From positions 62,001-126,000 of the forward strand of contig JAMPXP010000010.1 in the NCBI GenBank assembly GCA_023701135.1: DNA of 64,000 nucleotides, written 5' to 3'. The notes under the pieces are model-generated. The model was not told the origin of the DNA. It did not search any database and was given only the letters and a program-made list of their open reading frames with translations. Every line of letters begins with the position of its first letter. Within the stretch, counting starts at the first letter, position 1. Both the position numbers and the translations under genes were made by a program. Positions 18,446-28,844 of this stretch are shown piece after piece. This stretch comes from Desulfobacula sp. (GTDB lineage: Bacteria; Desulfobacterota; Desulfobacteria; Desulfobacterales; Desulfobacteraceae).

Positions 18446-20561
18446 CGATGATGTTCAGGGTCCGGTTGGCCGAATCCGTGACCACGGTTCCGGGCCCGAA
18501 AATCTCTGCGGCCCCGGCATTTTTCAAGAACTCATAATCTCCCGGCGGAATGATGCCGCCGACAACGACCTTGATATCGGAAGCCCCCTGTTTCTTCAAT
18601 TCCTCAATGACCTTGGGCACCAGAATCTTATGCCCGGCGGCCAGGCTGGATACGCCGATGACATGGACATCGTTTTCCACGGCCATCCGGGCTGCTTCTT
18701 CCGGGGTCTGGAACATGGGTCCCAGGTCCACGTCAAAACCGAAATCCGCAAAAGCCGTGGCAATGACCTTGACGCCCCGGTCATGGCCGTCCTGTCCCAT
18801 CTTGGACAAAAGAATCCGGGGCCGGCGGCCCGTCTTTTTCTCAAAATCCGAGGTCCGTTTTCTCAAGGATTCAATGACCTCGGAATCCGCGCTTTCCGCT
18901 GCATAGACACCGGAAATACACTGGGTGGTGGCCACAAAACGCTTGAATACCTTTTCCATGGCATCACTGATCTCTCCTACGGTTGCCCTGGCCCGGACGG
19001 CGGGCAGGCAGACTTCCAAAAGGTTGGCCCCGGTCTCGCAGGCTTTGGTGATATCGTCCAGGGCCTTTTGAACCGCGGCATTGTCACGGGTTTGCCGGAT
19101 CTGCTCCAGTCTTGCAATCTGTTCGTTTCTCACCTCATCCGACACTTCCCGCACCGGGATGGGGGTTTCGTCCTGGATCTTGTATTTGTTCACACCTACA
19201 ATGACGTCTTTGCCCTGGTCGATCCTGGCCTGACGGCGGGCCGCCACTTCTTCGATGCGCATTTTGGGCATACCCGATTCAATGGCCTTGGCCATGCCGC
19301 CCAGGCCTTCGATCTCCTTTAAAATGACCCGGACCTTCTCGATGATATTCTGGGTCAGGGTTTCAATATAATAGGACCCGCCCAGGGGGTCCACCACATC
19401 GCAGATATGGGTTTCTTCCTGGACCAGGATCTGGGTGTTCCGGGAGATCCGGGCCGACAGTTCCGTGGGCAGGCCCACGGCTTCGTCAAAGGAATTGGTG
19501 TGAAGGCTCTGGGTGCCGCCCAGCACGGCAGACAGGCATTCCAGGGTGGTCCGGACGATATTGTTGTAAGGATCCTGCTGGGTCAGGCTCCAGCCCGAGG
19601 TCTGGCAATGGGTCCTCAGCATTTTAGAGGTGGGATTTTTCGGGTTGAATTGGCCCATGATCTCGGCCCATAGAAACCGCGCCGCCCTGAGCATGGCGAT
19701 ATCCATGAAAAAATTCATGCCGATGCCGAAAAAAAAGGACAGGCGGGGGGCGAATTTGTCAATATCCAGGCCCGTGGCCAGGGCCGCCCTCACATATTCA
19801 AGACCGTCGGCCAGGGTAAAGGCGGTCTGGAGAACCGAATCGGCTCCGGCTTCCATGATGTGATACCCGCTGATGCTGATGGTGTTGAATTTGGGCATAT
19901 GGTCCGAGCAAAAGGCAATGATGTCGGAGATGATCCTCATGGACGGGCCCGGCGGATAGATATAGGTGTTCCGGGTCAGGTATTCCTTTAAAATATCGTT
20001 CTGGATGGTGCCGTTGAGCTGGTCGTGCCGCACGCCCTGCTCTTCGGCGGCCACGATATAACCGGCCAGGATGGGCAGGACCGCGCCGTTCATGGTCATG
20101 GACACGGACATTTCGTCCAGGGGGATTTGGTCAAAGAGGATTTTCATGTCCTCCACGGAATCAATGGCCACCCCCGCCTTTCCCACATCCCCGGCCACCC
20201 TGGGGTGATCGGAGTCGTATCCCCGGTGGGTGGGCAGGTCAAAGGCCACGGACAGGCCCTTCTGTCCGGCGGCCAGGTTCTGCCGGTAAAAGGCATTGGA
20301 ATCTTTTGCCGTTGAAAACCCGGCATACTGGCGGATGGTCCAGGGGCGGCCCGCATACATGGTGGCCTTGATGCCCCGGACATAGGGGTCAAAGCCCGGC
20401 AGGCTGTTGATGAATTCTACGGTTTCAAGGTCTTTGGCCGTATACAGCGGCTTGATATCAATGCCTTCCGGGGTTTTCCGGGTCAGGGCGTCAAGGGATT
20501 TCCCCCGTATTTCCTTGGCAGCCAGTTCTTTCCATCCATCAAGATCAGACATGTGAGACAT
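18438..20561 (-). CDS. mcm: Methylmalonyl-CoA mutase, single-chain form
   Basis: Adenosylcobalamin enzyme that isomerises methylmalonyl-CoA and succinyl-CoA. The N-terminal TIM barrel contains [14 protein letters not shown] and [15 protein letters not shown]. The C-terminal B12 domain has the DxHxxG motif in [13 protein letters not shown] and [14 protein letters not shown] six bases before the ATG at 20561 defines the start (707 residues), although the frame continues to 20603 across the epimerase end. The order epimerase-mutase-meaB makes a compact operon feeding succinyl-CoA to the sucCD-frd genes. Confidence 0.96.
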   Translation of the reverse strand: MSHMSDLDGWKELAAKEIRGKSLDALTRKTPEGIDIKPLYTAKDLETVEFINSLPGFDPYVRGIKATMYAGRPWTIRQYAGFSTAKDSNAFYRQNLAAGQKGLSVAFDLPTHRGYDSDHPRVAGDVGKAGVAIDSVEDMKILFDQIPLDEMSVSMTMNGAVLPILAGYIVAAEEQGVRHDQLNGTIQNDILKEYLTRNTYIYPPGPSMRIISDIIAFCSDHMPKFNTISISGYHIMEAGADSVLQTAFTLADGLEYVRAALATGLDIDKFAPRLSFFFGIGMNFFMDIAMLRAARFLWAEIMGQFNPKNPTSKMLRTHCQTSGWSLTQQDPYNNIVRTTLECLSAVLGGTQSLHTNSFDEAVGLPTELSARISRNTQILVQEETHICDVVDPLGGSYYIETLTQNIIEKVRVILKEIEGLGGMAKAIESGMPKMRIEEVAARRQARIDQGKDVIVGVNKYKIQDETPIPVREVSDEVRNEQIARLEQIRQTRDNAAVQKALDDITKACETGANLLEVCLPAVRARATVGEISDAMEKVFKRFVATTQCISGVYAAESADSEVIESLRKRTSDFEKKTGRRPRILLSKMGQDGHDRGVKVIATAFADFGFDVDLGPMFQTPEEAARMAVENDVHVIGVSSLAAGHKILVPKVIEELKKQGASDIKVVVGGIIPPGDYEFLKNAGAAEIFGPGTVVTDSANRTLNIIGA

Positions 20562-20592
20562 GGTTATCCTCCGGTCTAATTCAGGTTTAAAT

Positions 20593-20994
20593 TTATCGCT
20601 CACACAATTCCACCAGGACGCCCGAGGTGGCCTTGGGGTGCAGAAAGGCGATTTTCGCCCCGCCGGCCCCGATGCGGGGCGTCTGGTCGATGAGGGCGAT
20701 TCCCTTGGCCTTCAGCTCGGCAAGGGCCTCTTCAATGTTTTCCACCCTGAAGGCCACATGCTGGATGCCTTCACCGCGCTTTTCAATGTATTTGGCCACG
20801 GGGCCATCCTCGGATGTGGATTCCAGGAGTTCAACCTCGCTTTCCCCCACCGGCAGGAAGGCGGTGGTGACCTTCTGCTCGTGAATGGTTTCAGTCCCTT
20901 CAACTGTCAGCCCCAGGACATCGGTCCAGAAATTTTTCTTGGCGTCAATGCTTGAAACGGCAATCCCTAGATGATCAATTTTTAAGAGTTTCAT
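20593..20994 (-). CDS. mce: Methylmalonyl-CoA epimerase
   Basis: Glyoxalase-fold metalloenzyme that racemises (2R)/(2S)-methylmalonyl-CoA. [15 protein letters not shown] begins the first VOC repeat with its metal histidine. [14 protein letters not shown] holds the second-repeat histidine, and [14 protein letters not shown] the final HP.....G.L.E block with the metal glutamate. AAGG immediately precedes the ATG at 20994, giving 133 residues; the open frame to 21030 has no better site. First gene of the three-gene methylmalonyl operon. Confidence 0.94.
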   Translation of the reverse strand: MKLLKIDHLGIAVSSIDAKKNFWTDVLGLTVEGTETIHEQKVTTAFLPVGESEVELLESTSEDGPVAKYIEKRGEGIQHVAFRVENIEEALAELKAKGIALIDQTPRIGAGGAKIAFLHPKATSGVLVELCER

Positions 20995-21036
20995 ATCCTT
21001 ATCCCCAGTTCTATAGTCATCAAATTCCAATCATTA

Positions 21037-21066
21037 TCTATAGATGGTTCAAATGCTGAAAGTCAA
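21037..21066 (-). promoter_or_regulatory. Promoter-like element ahead of the methylmalonyl-CoA operon
   Basis: Minus strand TTGACT (21066-21061), an 18-base spacer and TATAGA (21042-21037). It lies about 45 bases upstream of the epimerase ATG. Confidence 0.45.
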
Positions 21067-21098
21067 TACAAAACCGGCCTGAATTCAGGATGTCTTTA

Positions 21099-21127
21099 TT
21101 GACGGGGAAAAATTAATTTGTTAGAGT
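21099..21127 (+). promoter_or_regulatory. Promoter-like element ahead of the hybrid kinase gene
   Basis: TTGACG (21099-21104, five of six), a 17-base spacer and TAGAGT (21122-21127, four of six). The inferred leader is about 70 bases. It is divergent from the methylmalonyl promoter within the same gap. Confidence 0.45.
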
Positions 21128-21202
21128 TTTCCCATATTGTGAAGAATATATCGATTTCAACTACCCGATCACTACTGTCTTAAAAAATAAAAAGGTCTGA
21201 TC

Positions 21203-24013
21203 ATGAAAAATTCGGATTCCCCTGCCATTCTTGTTGTAGATGATTCCAGCTCAATCCGGTCAACGGTGCAAAAGGACCTGGAATCGGAAGGGTTCAGGGT
21301 TTTCACGGCCGTTGACGGGGAAGAGGCCCTTTCCTTTCTCACCCGGCCCGGCGCCCCTGAAATTGATATGGTCCTTACGGATTTGAACATGCCCAATATG
21401 GACGGGAAAACACTCTGCGCCCATATCAAATCCGACCCGAACCTTCAGTCCATCCCGGTCATTTTTCTGACCTCCCAGGCCGACCAGAAAACAGAATCCG
21501 ATCTGATCAAAACAGGGGCCAATGATTTCATCTCCAAACCCTTTATCCGGGAACTCCTGATCGCAAGAATATCAGTTCATCTGCAGGGTCAGATTTCTAA
21601 GAAATATCTGGAAAAGCGCATTGAAGAGCAAACGCTTTTTTTAAAACAGGCCAAAGAGGAAGCCGAAACCGCCAATATCGCCAAAAGCGCCTTTCTTGCC
21701 AATATGAGCCATGAAATCCGCACCCCCATGAACGGGGTCCTGGGCATGACGGACCTGCTGCTGGAGACCCGCCTCACCAAAGAGCAGACCGATTATGCGG
21801 AATCCATTCGCCAGAGCGCGGAAGCCCTGCTCAAAATCATTAACGACATCCTGGATTTTTCAAAAATAGAGGCCGGGAAAATGGAGCTGGAAGTCATTGA
21901 TATCGATCTGGGAAAAACCCTACACGATATCAGTCAGATCATGGCCACCAAAGCCCAGGAAAAAAACATAGAATACATCTGCCTCATTGAAGAAAACGTT
22001 CCCAATTTTCTAAAGGGAGACCCGACACGGCTCCGCCAGATCATTATCAATCTTTCCGGCAATGCCGTAAAATTTGTGGAAAAGGGGGAAATTCTTCTTA
22101 GGGTATCCTTTGTCGGAGAAAAAAAGAACAGGGTCACCCTCAGGTTTGAAGTCATCGACACCGGCATCGGCATACCGGACGATCAGATTCGAAGGCTTTT
22201 CAAAACCTTTTCCCAGGTGGACGCCTCCACCACCCGCAAATATGGCGGAACCGGTCTCGGCCTGACCATTTCCAGGCAATTGGCAGAACTCATGGGCGGG
22301 AAAATCGGGGTTGTCAGCAAGGAAGGAGAAGGGTCCACCTTCTGGTTTACGGCCTGTTTTGAAAAACAGCGCGGCATCCAGGAAAACTCTCTTCAGATCC
22401 CCCCAAAACTCAAAACCTTGAGATGCCTGGCCCTTGATGATACGGATGCGTGCCGGAAGGCCATGATTCTTCATCTTTCCTCCCTGGGCTGCCGGGTGGA
22501 AAGTGCCCAGAACGCCACCATGGCCCTGGAAAAACTCATGGATGCAAAACTAACCGGCCAGCCCTTTGATACGATTTTCATTGACATGGAAATGCCGGAT
22601 TTGGACGGAAAGGAATTTGCCCGGCGCCTCCTGAAGGATCCTCACCTGAAGGGGACCCATCTCATCCTCATGACCTATACCGGCAAACGGCTTGACAAGA
22701 CCACCCTTTCATCCCTCGGATTCACGGCCCAGATTGCCAAACCCGTGTCCCGCAACCAGGTGCTGGAATGCCTCATGGAAATCCACAACATCTCACCGGA
22801 CCCCAAACCGGTGGAAACACGGTTCGGCATTGAAGAACCCCAGGCCGGGGCCAGCCATCTTCCCGGGCAATACCATATCCTCCTGGCCGAAGACAATAAA
22901 ATGAACCAGAAGGTGGCCGTCAATATGCTTCAAAAACTCGGGCATACCGTTACCATTGCCGAAAACGGGAAAAAAGCCCTGGAAAAATTCATGGAAAAAG
23001 AATTTGACCTGATTCTCATGGACGGCCAGATGCCGGTTCTGGATGGCCTTGAAGCCACACGGGCCATCCGGGAATATGAAAAAAAATCATCCCGGTCAAA
23101 AAAGCATATTGCCATTATTGCGCTTACAGCCAATGCCATGAAAGGAGACCGGGAACGGTTCCTTGAATCGGGCATGGATGATTATATTACAAAGCCCATC
23201 AAACGAAAAGACCTGGATGACGCCATTCTCCGGTGTATGTCAAGGCCGAAGGATCTTGAATTTCCCACGGCCAAAGGGGATATCATTCACCTGGATGAGC
23301 TGCTCCAGGCCATGAACGGGGATAAAAAACTGGTCAAGGAGTGCTTTGATGATTTCCATGACCATTATAGCCCCATGCTCAGCAATATCAGAAGCGGCAT
23401 TGACAAAAATGATCCTGCCAGGGTCAAGGCCTCTCTGCTCACCTTCCGGGATTCGGTCAAACACCTTTCCTGCAAGAGGATTATGGACGCCGCCTTTGCC
23501 CTTGACAGGGCCGTTGACCTTCAGAACAAGGCCTTGATTGAAAAGGAATTCAACACGCTTTATGATGCCTGCGGAGAATTAAAGGATTTCATCATCCGGT
23601 ATTCCGTACAAAATCTGTTTATGAAATTTCTCATTGTGGATGATGAATTTGTTTCCAGGAAAAAGGCCCATAAAATCCTCTCCCAGTATGGCGAATGCGA
23701 TGTGGCCATTAATGGCCTGGAAGCGTTGAACGCTTACGTTAGGGCGCACAATGAAAATGATCCCTATAACCTTATTTTTCTTGATATTAACATGCCGGAC
23801 CTGAATGGCCCCCAGGTCATGACCAAAATCCGGCAATGGGAAAAAACAAAAGGGGTGGTCCTTTCAGATGCCGTCAAGATTATCATGATGTCTGCCGATA
23901 ACTCAAAGGAAACCATCAAGGCGGCGCTCAAAGAAGGCTGCGAAGCCTTTCTTGTCAAACCCGTCAACCGGGAAAAGCTTGCCCAGGCATTCAAGCAGGT
24001 ACATTATATTTAA
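21203..24013 (+). CDS. Hybrid sensor histidine kinase with four receiver domains
   Basis: A 936-residue cytoplasmic signalling protein with no transmembrane segment. Order: receiver 1 (about 7-128, D60, K112), coiled coil, HisKA with H170 in [12 protein letters not shown], HATPase with N287 (NLSGNAVKF), DTGIGIP and GGTGLGLT, receiver 2 (D461), receiver 3 (D607, K664), a helical segment 693-800 in the place of an Hpt domain, and receiver 4 (D861, K919). The Hpt-like segment reads [15 protein letters not shown] where a canonical domain has the phosphorylatable H..KG core, so it is probably non-phosphorylatable. Input likely comes through receiver 1. The chemoreceptor gene follows after 17 bases. 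Confidence 0.92.
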   Translation: MKNSDSPAILVVDDSSSIRSTVQKDLESEGFRVFTAVDGEEALSFLTRPGAPEIDMVLTDLNMPNMDGKTLCAHIKSDPNLQSIPVIFLTSQADQKTESDLIKTGANDFISKPFIRELLIARISVHLQGQISKKYLEKRIEEQTLFLKQAKEEAETANIAKSAFLANMSHEIRTPMNGVLGMTDLLLETRLTKEQTDYAESIRQSAEALLKIINDILDFSKIEAGKMELEVIDIDLGKTLHDISQIMATKAQEKNIEYICLIEENVPNFLKGDPTRLRQIIINLSGNAVKFVEKGEILLRVSFVGEKKNRVTLRFEVIDTGIGIPDDQIRRLFKTFSQVDASTTRKYGGTGLGLTISRQLAELMGGKIGVVSKEGEGSTFWFTACFEKQRGIQENSLQIPPKLKTLRCLALDDTDACRKAMILHLSSLGCRVESAQNATMALEKLMDAKLTGQPFDTIFIDMEMPDLDGKEFARRLLKDPHLKGTHLILMTYTGKRLDKTTLSSLGFTAQIAKPVSRNQVLECLMEIHNISPDPKPVETRFGIEEPQAGASHLPGQYHILLAEDNKMNQKVAVNMLQKLGHTVTIAENGKKALEKFMEKEFDLILMDGQMPVLDGLEATRAIREYEKKSSRSKKHIAIIALTANAMKGDRERFLESGMDDYITKPIKRKDLDDAILRCMSRPKDLEFPTAKGDIIHLDELLQAMNGDKKLVKECFDDFHDHYSPMLSNIRSGIDKNDPARVKASLLTFRDSVKHLSCKRIMDAAFALDRAVDLQNKALIEKEFNTLYDACGELKDFIIRYSVQNLFMKFLIVDDEFVSRKKAHKILSQYGECDVAINGLEALNAYVRAHNENDPYNLIFLDINMPDLNGPQVMTKIRQWEKTKGVVLSDAVKIIMMSADNSKETIKAALKEGCEAFLVKPVNREKLAQAFKQVHYI

Positions 24014-24030
24014 ACAAAGGAGCCCCCATA

Positions 24031-25755
24031 ATGGACAAAATTTTGAATTCCATCGGACGTAAAATTTTTCTGACCATTCTGATTTCTTTGATCAGTATTT
24101 TTATCCTTGTTTTTACAACCCTTAAATTTTTCGGTAAAATCGGCGAGATCGCAAATATCACCAAAGCCGCCTTTCAATATGAACTCATGACAAAGGATGC
24201 ATCCATTGAATTCAGTAAATTGGCAGCCACAGGGGACGATGCCCATTATACAAAACTGACGGCGGTTCTTTCTGCTCTCTCCATCACCGACGGCAAAATA
24301 GGGGCCTATTACCGATTGATGAAAGAAGGCCATTCCATTGAACAGACCATCCAAATTCATAATCAAAAAACAGGGGATTCATCCCCAGGAAACATAAAGA
24401 CAGGCAATCTGATTCATTCTTTAATGGATACGCCGCTGATAACCAAATTGGTTGAAACTACGGACCAGGGTCATGTCATGACATCCAGGCTCATGGAGCT
24501 GACCCGGCAGTTCAAGGCACAGGCGGATCAGGAAACAAGAATCAAACTTGCCGCCGAATTCCAGGCTGTTGAAAAGCAATTTCCCGAGATGCTGAAATCA
24601 TTTCATAGCAATATGGGAGAGGTTGCCGACTATTTTTCAGGCAAGATCAAACTCCTGTTCATTATCATTTGTGCCGCAGCCGCCGCCCTGATCAGCGGTT
24701 CTGCCTTTTTGATCACCCGGTCCATCACAAGGCCCTTAAAACAGACTGTCGAATATGTCAAAACCGTTGCCGGAGGAGATTTCAAACAAACCCTGGATAT
24801 CAAAAGCAGTGATGAACTGGGCATTATGGTAAACAGCATGAACACCATGAGCCGGAGTTTAAGAGACATGGTCATGGAAATCAAAACAGGGATTGACCAG
24901 CTCAATACCTCTGCCGGTGACCTGACCGGGCTTTCGGACCAGGTCTCGGGTACTGCCGCACGCAATGCGGACAAGGCCGACACCGTATCCTTGGCTGCAA
25001 AGGAAATGAGCACCAACATGGGAAGCGTTTCAAAAAATATGGAATCTTCCACGGAAAATACCCATTCCGTTGTGACGGCGGTTGAGGAGATGACGGCCAC
25101 CATCAATGAGATCGCAAAAAATACCGACACTGCAAAAACCATTACTGATAAGGCCGTGAACCAGTCCAAGTCCGCCGGAGAACAGATGGTCCGTCTTGGA
25201 AAGGTGGCCCAGGCCATCGGCAAGGTAACCGAAACCATTACGGATATTTCCGAGCAGACCAACCTCCTGGCCTTGAACGCCACCATTGAAGCGGCCAGGG
25301 CCGGAGAAGCCGGAAAAGGCTTTGCCGTGGTGGCCAATGAAATCAAAGCGCTTGCCGGGCAAACGGCAGCCTCTACCAAGGATATCAAAGAACAGATCGA
25401 TGAAATCCAGTCCTCCACCCGGATCTCCGTTGAAGAAATCAACAAGATTTCAACGGTCATCACGGATATCAGTACCATCGTCACGACCATTGCCGCAGCC
25501 ATAGAGGAACAATCCAGTGCAACAAGGGAAATTGCCCAGAATATGGCCATGGTTTCCCATGGTATTGCCGAGGTCAATGATAATGTCGCCCAGAGTTCAA
25601 AGGTTGCAGAAGAGATCACCCTTTCCATTCTGGATGTTCACAGGTCAACGGATGAGATGAAAGATAACAGTGCCCAGGTCAAAAGCAGCGCCGTCGGGTT
25701 ATCCGGTCTTGCACAAAAATTAAATGCCATGATGGGGAGATTCACTGTGGAATAA
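24031..25755 (+). CDS. Methyl-accepting chemotaxis protein, helical-bundle sensor
   Basis: A 574-residue chemoreceptor. A transmembrane helix near residues 12-32, a mostly helical periplasmic region of about 175 residues without a recognised Cache fold, a second transmembrane helix near 208-230, HAMP ([23 protein letters not shown]), then the cytoplasmic signalling domain. The hairpin tip [20 protein letters not shown] is intact and predicts coupling to CheA/CheW, neither of which is in the window. AAAGGAG lies nine bases upstream of the ATG, and the gene is probably co-transcribed with the four-receiver kinase. Confidence 0.93.
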   Translation: MDKILNSIGRKIFLTILISLISIFILVFTTLKFFGKIGEIANITKAAFQYELMTKDASIEFSKLAATGDDAHYTKLTAVLSALSITDGKIGAYYRLMKEGHSIEQTIQIHNQKTGDSSPGNIKTGNLIHSLMDTPLITKLVETTDQGHVMTSRLMELTRQFKAQADQETRIKLAAEFQAVEKQFPEMLKSFHSNMGEVADYFSGKIKLLFIIICAAAAALISGSAFLITRSITRPLKQTVEYVKTVAGGDFKQTLDIKSSDELGIMVNSMNTMSRSLRDMVMEIKTGIDQLNTSAGDLTGLSDQVSGTAARNADKADTVSLAAKEMSTNMGSVSKNMESSTENTHSVVTAVEEMTATINEIAKNTDTAKTITDKAVNQSKSAGEQMVRLGKVAQAIGKVTETITDISEQTNLLALNATIEAARAGEAGKGFAVVANEIKALAGQTAASTKDIKEQIDEIQSSTRISVEEINKISTVITDISTIVTTIAAAIEEQSSATREIAQNMAMVSHGIAEVNDNVAQSSKVAEEITLSILDVHRSTDEMKDNSAQVKSSAVGLSGLAQKLNAMMGRFTVE

Positions 25756-25800
25756 GTCCTTGAATCGTTTTCAGGTTTTTTATCATTTCAAAGGATGGCC

Positions 25801-28341
25801 ATGCAAAACCTTACAAGAGGCTTTCTCGAACAAAGACTGCCCGTATTCAGGGCGAGGGGAACAGGGAAGTGTCATGCTTGCGGCTTCATGATTCTCTTCT
25901 GGCTTTTTGTCGGCATATCCTGGGACTTTGCTTCATTTGCACAGGCGGATGAGAATTCCTTTGAAGCGCTGACTGCCGAAGAGCAAGCCTGGCTGGATCA
26001 AAACCCGGACAAACTGGTCCTTGTTTTTAACACCACCCGGCCCCCCATCGAGCTTTCATCCGCCGCAGGCGAATTTATAGGAATGGGTGCGGACGTCATT
26101 GCCAGGATCGAAAACCGTCTGGGTGTGGTTTTTATCAAACGTCCCTCCGCTACCTGGGAAGGAGCCCTATCCGCCCTGGAAAACGGAGAGGTCTCCCTCA
26201 TGCCGGCCATCGCGCGAACCGGCGAAAGGGAACGCTTTGCCTTTTTCACGACCCCCTATACCCGCCTTCCTGTGGTGATCATCGGCACACGGAACCGGGA
26301 AACCGGCATGACCCTGGATGATCTTGCGGGTAAACGAATCGCCGTGGTTGCCGGCACAGCCGTGGAAGAATATCTTCGCCAACGCCCCAATGGCCGGATT
26401 CAGGTCATACCCATGTCCCACAGCACTCAAGGCTTGCAGGCAACTTCGCTGGGGCAGGTGGATGCCTTTGTGGAAAATTTAGGCGGCGCCGCTTATTATA
26501 TTGAAAAGGAGAGTATTGACAACCTTCAGGTCGCAGGAACCACGGATTATCATTATGAATTAAGCATGGGCGTGAGCCGCAGATACCCGTTGCTGTTCAG
26601 CGCCGTTCAAAAGGCTCTGGCTGATATTCCCCCGGCTGAACTCAATGATATTCGCAAACAATGGATATCCTTACAAATCCACACCGGCATGGCTGCCGAA
26701 ACCAAACGGTTGATGGCCCTTATCGCCATTTTCACAGCACTTTTACTGATGGGACTGGGGCTGATCAGTTATGCCCTCAAACGCAGGCTGAATGAGAAAA
26801 TGGCCTCCCTGGGCAAAAATATGGAACTTTTGAGAGCCACATTCAATGCCACACCCGACGGGATACTGGCCGTTAATAAGAATTTGAAAGTGACCCATGC
26901 CAATTCCCAGTTCTACAAGATGTGGCAGATCCCGCCTCAACTTCAGAAAACAGATGATGATGAGACCTTGCGGGAATTTGTCCTGGACCAATTGGAAGAC
27001 CCGGACGGATTTCAGAACCTGACCGACACCCTTTATCACAGCCGGGTCCGGAATAGAAGAGAGATCCTGTTTAAGGATGGACGGGTCTTTGATTGTTATT
27101 CCGCTCCCATGCTCCTGGAAGGTGAGGAAATCGGCCGGGTATGGGATTTCCGGGATATTTCAGACCAAAAGCGGGCCGAAAAAGAGCGGGAAAAACTGCA
27201 AAGCCAGTTGCTCCAGTCCCAGAAACTGGAAGCGGTGGGTATCCTTGCCGGCGGGGTTGCCCATGATTTTAACAATATGCTGGGGGCCATCATCGGATAT
27301 GCCGAACTGACCCTGGGTCGTATGGATGAGGCAAACCCGTTTCACAATAATCTATCGAAAATCCTTGATGCAGCCCGCCGATCCACCGATATCACCCGCC
27401 AATTGCTGGCATTTGCCCGCAAACAGACCATTTCGCCGGTGGTATTTGATCTGAATGGATCGGTTGAAGCCATACTTAAAATGATCCGTCGCCTCATCGG
27501 TGAAAATATCGATTTGGCCTGGTTGCCCGGAGCAGGCCGATTCATGGTCAAAATGGATCCTTCCCAACTGGACCAGATCATCCTTAATCTTTGCGTCAAT
27601 GCCAGGGATGCCATAGGCGGTGTCGGCAGGGTCACCATCGAAACCGACACCGTGTATTTTGATGAGGCGGATTGCGCCCCCGATTCCGGGGTTACCCCCG
27701 GCGAGTATGTGAGACTATTGGTCAGCGACACCGGGTGCGGCATGGACAAAGAAACCCTGGCGCATATCTTTGAACCCTTTTTTACCACCAAGGGCCTGGG
27801 GCAGGGAACCGGCATGGGCCTGGCCACCATTTACGGCATTGTCCAGCAGAATAAGGGCTTTATCACCGTTTACAGTGAACCGGGAACGGGAACGATTTTC
27901 AAAATCCATATCCCCATGCATACCTCCGGAGCTGAAACGAAAAAACCGGAAAAAGATGAAATCCTCCCCCTCAGTCGAGGGGAAACCGTCCTCATTGTTG
28001 AAGATGACTCGAATTTCTTGGAAATGACGGCCATGATGCTGCAAGGTCTGGGCTATTCCATTTTATCTGCCCAAACCCCAAGCGAGGCCCTTCGCCTGGC
28101 TCGGGAAAACCCATCTGAAATTCATTTGTTTATCACCGACGTAATCATGCCGGAGATGAACGGCCGGCACCTGGCTGAGAAGCTCTTAATGATCCGGCCA
28201 AAGATAAAACACCTTTTCATGTCCGGCTATACCGCCGATGTTATTGCTCACCAGGGCGTATTGGATGAGGGAATTAATTTTATCCAGAAGCCCTTTATGT
28301 TGAAAGATCTGGCCGTTAAAATCCGAGGGATTCTGGGATGA
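25801..28341 (+). CDS. Hybrid histidine kinase with periplasmic solute-binding sensor and PAS
   Basis: Membrane sensor kinase of 846 residues. A hydrophobic segment near residues 26-46 is followed by a SBP_bac_3-type ligand domain (LVFNTTRPPIELSSAAGEF, VAGTAVEEYLR, QVDAFVENLGGAAYYI), a transmembrane helix near 282-304, a PAS region about 318-430, HisKA with H488 in GGVAHDFNNML, HATPase ending GTGMGLATIYGI, and a C-terminal receiver with D780. AAGGA five bases before the ATG at 25801 favours it over the ATG at 25795. The ligand is probably an amino acid or other small organic compound. The following gene is convergent, its stop nine bases downstream. Confidence 0.9.
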   Translation: MQNLTRGFLEQRLPVFRARGTGKCHACGFMILFWLFVGISWDFASFAQADENSFEALTAEEQAWLDQNPDKLVLVFNTTRPPIELSSAAGEFIGMGADVIARIENRLGVVFIKRPSATWEGALSALENGEVSLMPAIARTGERERFAFFTTPYTRLPVVIIGTRNRETGMTLDDLAGKRIAVVAGTAVEEYLRQRPNGRIQVIPMSHSTQGLQATSLGQVDAFVENLGGAAYYIEKESIDNLQVAGTTDYHYELSMGVSRRYPLLFSAVQKALADIPPAELNDIRKQWISLQIHTGMAAETKRLMALIAIFTALLLMGLGLISYALKRRLNEKMASLGKNMELLRATFNATPDGILAVNKNLKVTHANSQFYKMWQIPPQLQKTDDDETLREFVLDQLEDPDGFQNLTDTLYHSRVRNRREILFKDGRVFDCYSAPMLLEGEEIGRVWDFRDISDQKRAEKEREKLQSQLLQSQKLEAVGILAGGVAHDFNNMLGAIIGYAELTLGRMDEANPFHNNLSKILDAARRSTDITRQLLAFARKQTISPVVFDLNGSVEAILKMIRRLIGENIDLAWLPGAGRFMVKMDPSQLDQIILNLCVNARDAIGGVGRVTIETDTVYFDEADCAPDSGVTPGEYVRLLVSDTGCGMDKETLAHIFEPFFTTKGLGQGTGMGLATIYGIVQQNKGFITVYSEPGTGTIFKIHIPMHTSGAETKKPEKDEILPLSRGETVLIVEDDSNFLEMTAMMLQGLGYSILSAQTPSEALRLARENPSEIHLFITDVIMPEMNGRHLAEKLLMIRPKIKHLFMSGYTADVIAHQGVLDEGINFIQKPFMLKDLAVKIRGILG

Positions 28342-28350
28342 CACGGCCTA

Positions 28351-28773
28351 TTATAAGGCAGGGATATTCTCCGGCAGGGTCTTTGCATATCCATGGATCG
28401 CCAACCAGGATTCGGCATCCTGAATATCATCAAAAAATCGTACCTCAAATCGTGTGAACTCTTTTATCATATTGTTGATCTGCCATTTTTTAAGTTCGGA
28501 TTCGCCGATACAAATGGCCATATGGGTTAAAGTTCCCGTCAATGCTGACTTTGCATTTGCCTTAAAATACTTTTCGGCGGCCGGGGTGCCGAGTTGCCAC
28601 TCTTTTCGATCCGAAAGCAATCCCCAGCGCTTGTCTTGATAAAATCGGGAGGTGATGCCGGCAACATCTTCAATATGTTTTGCTGCGATTCTCTCATCCC
28701 AGGACAGAAATGTCTTGATAACCATCAGGTTGGCATAGGGCGTGATCGTATAATAATCGGTCTGGATTTCCAT
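28351..28773 (-). CDS. SpoIIAA-like (STAS-fold) protein
   Basis: A 140-residue soluble protein. The alternating strand-helix pattern, the central WGLLSDRKEW with nearby T, and the C-terminal FEVRFFDDIQDAESWLAIHGY match the SpoIIAA-like family of single STAS-fold proteins. GGGAG seven bases before the ATG at 28773 sets the start; the frame opens at 28791. It lies downstream of a chemoreceptor on the same strand, with a hairpin in between. A regulatory partner is not evident; a partner-switch kinase and phosphatase occur 16 kb away. Confidence 0.6.
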   Translation of the reverse strand: MEIQTDYYTITPYANLMVIKTFLSWDERIAAKHIEDVAGITSRFYQDKRWGLLSDRKEWQLGTPAAEKYFKANAKSALTGTLTHMAICIGESELKKWQINNMIKEFTRFEVRFFDDIQDAESWLAIHGYAKTLPENIPAL

Positions 28774-28800
28774 TTGTGATCTCCCGGACAAAAGGTTGAG

Positions 28801-28833
28801 GTATCCGTCGGCGCATCCATCGCCGGCGGATAC
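28801..28833. other. Strong hairpin between chemoreceptor and SpoIIAA-like gene
   Basis: GTATCCGTCGGCG and CGCCGGCGGATAC form a 13-base stem with one G-U pair around a seven-base loop. On the plus strand a T-run (ATTTTTTAATT) follows eight bases later, so it could end rightward transcription. On the minus strand, the sense of both flanking genes, there is no U-run and it would act as an intercistronic hairpin. Confidence 0.5.
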
Positions 28834-28844
28834 CCGCCCATTTT

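Noticed and set aside
24630-25628. 332-residue antisense frame inside the chemoreceptor gene
   Set aside because: Mirror of the highly biased Ala/Ser/Thr coding of the signalling domain; low-complexity residues and no ribosome site.
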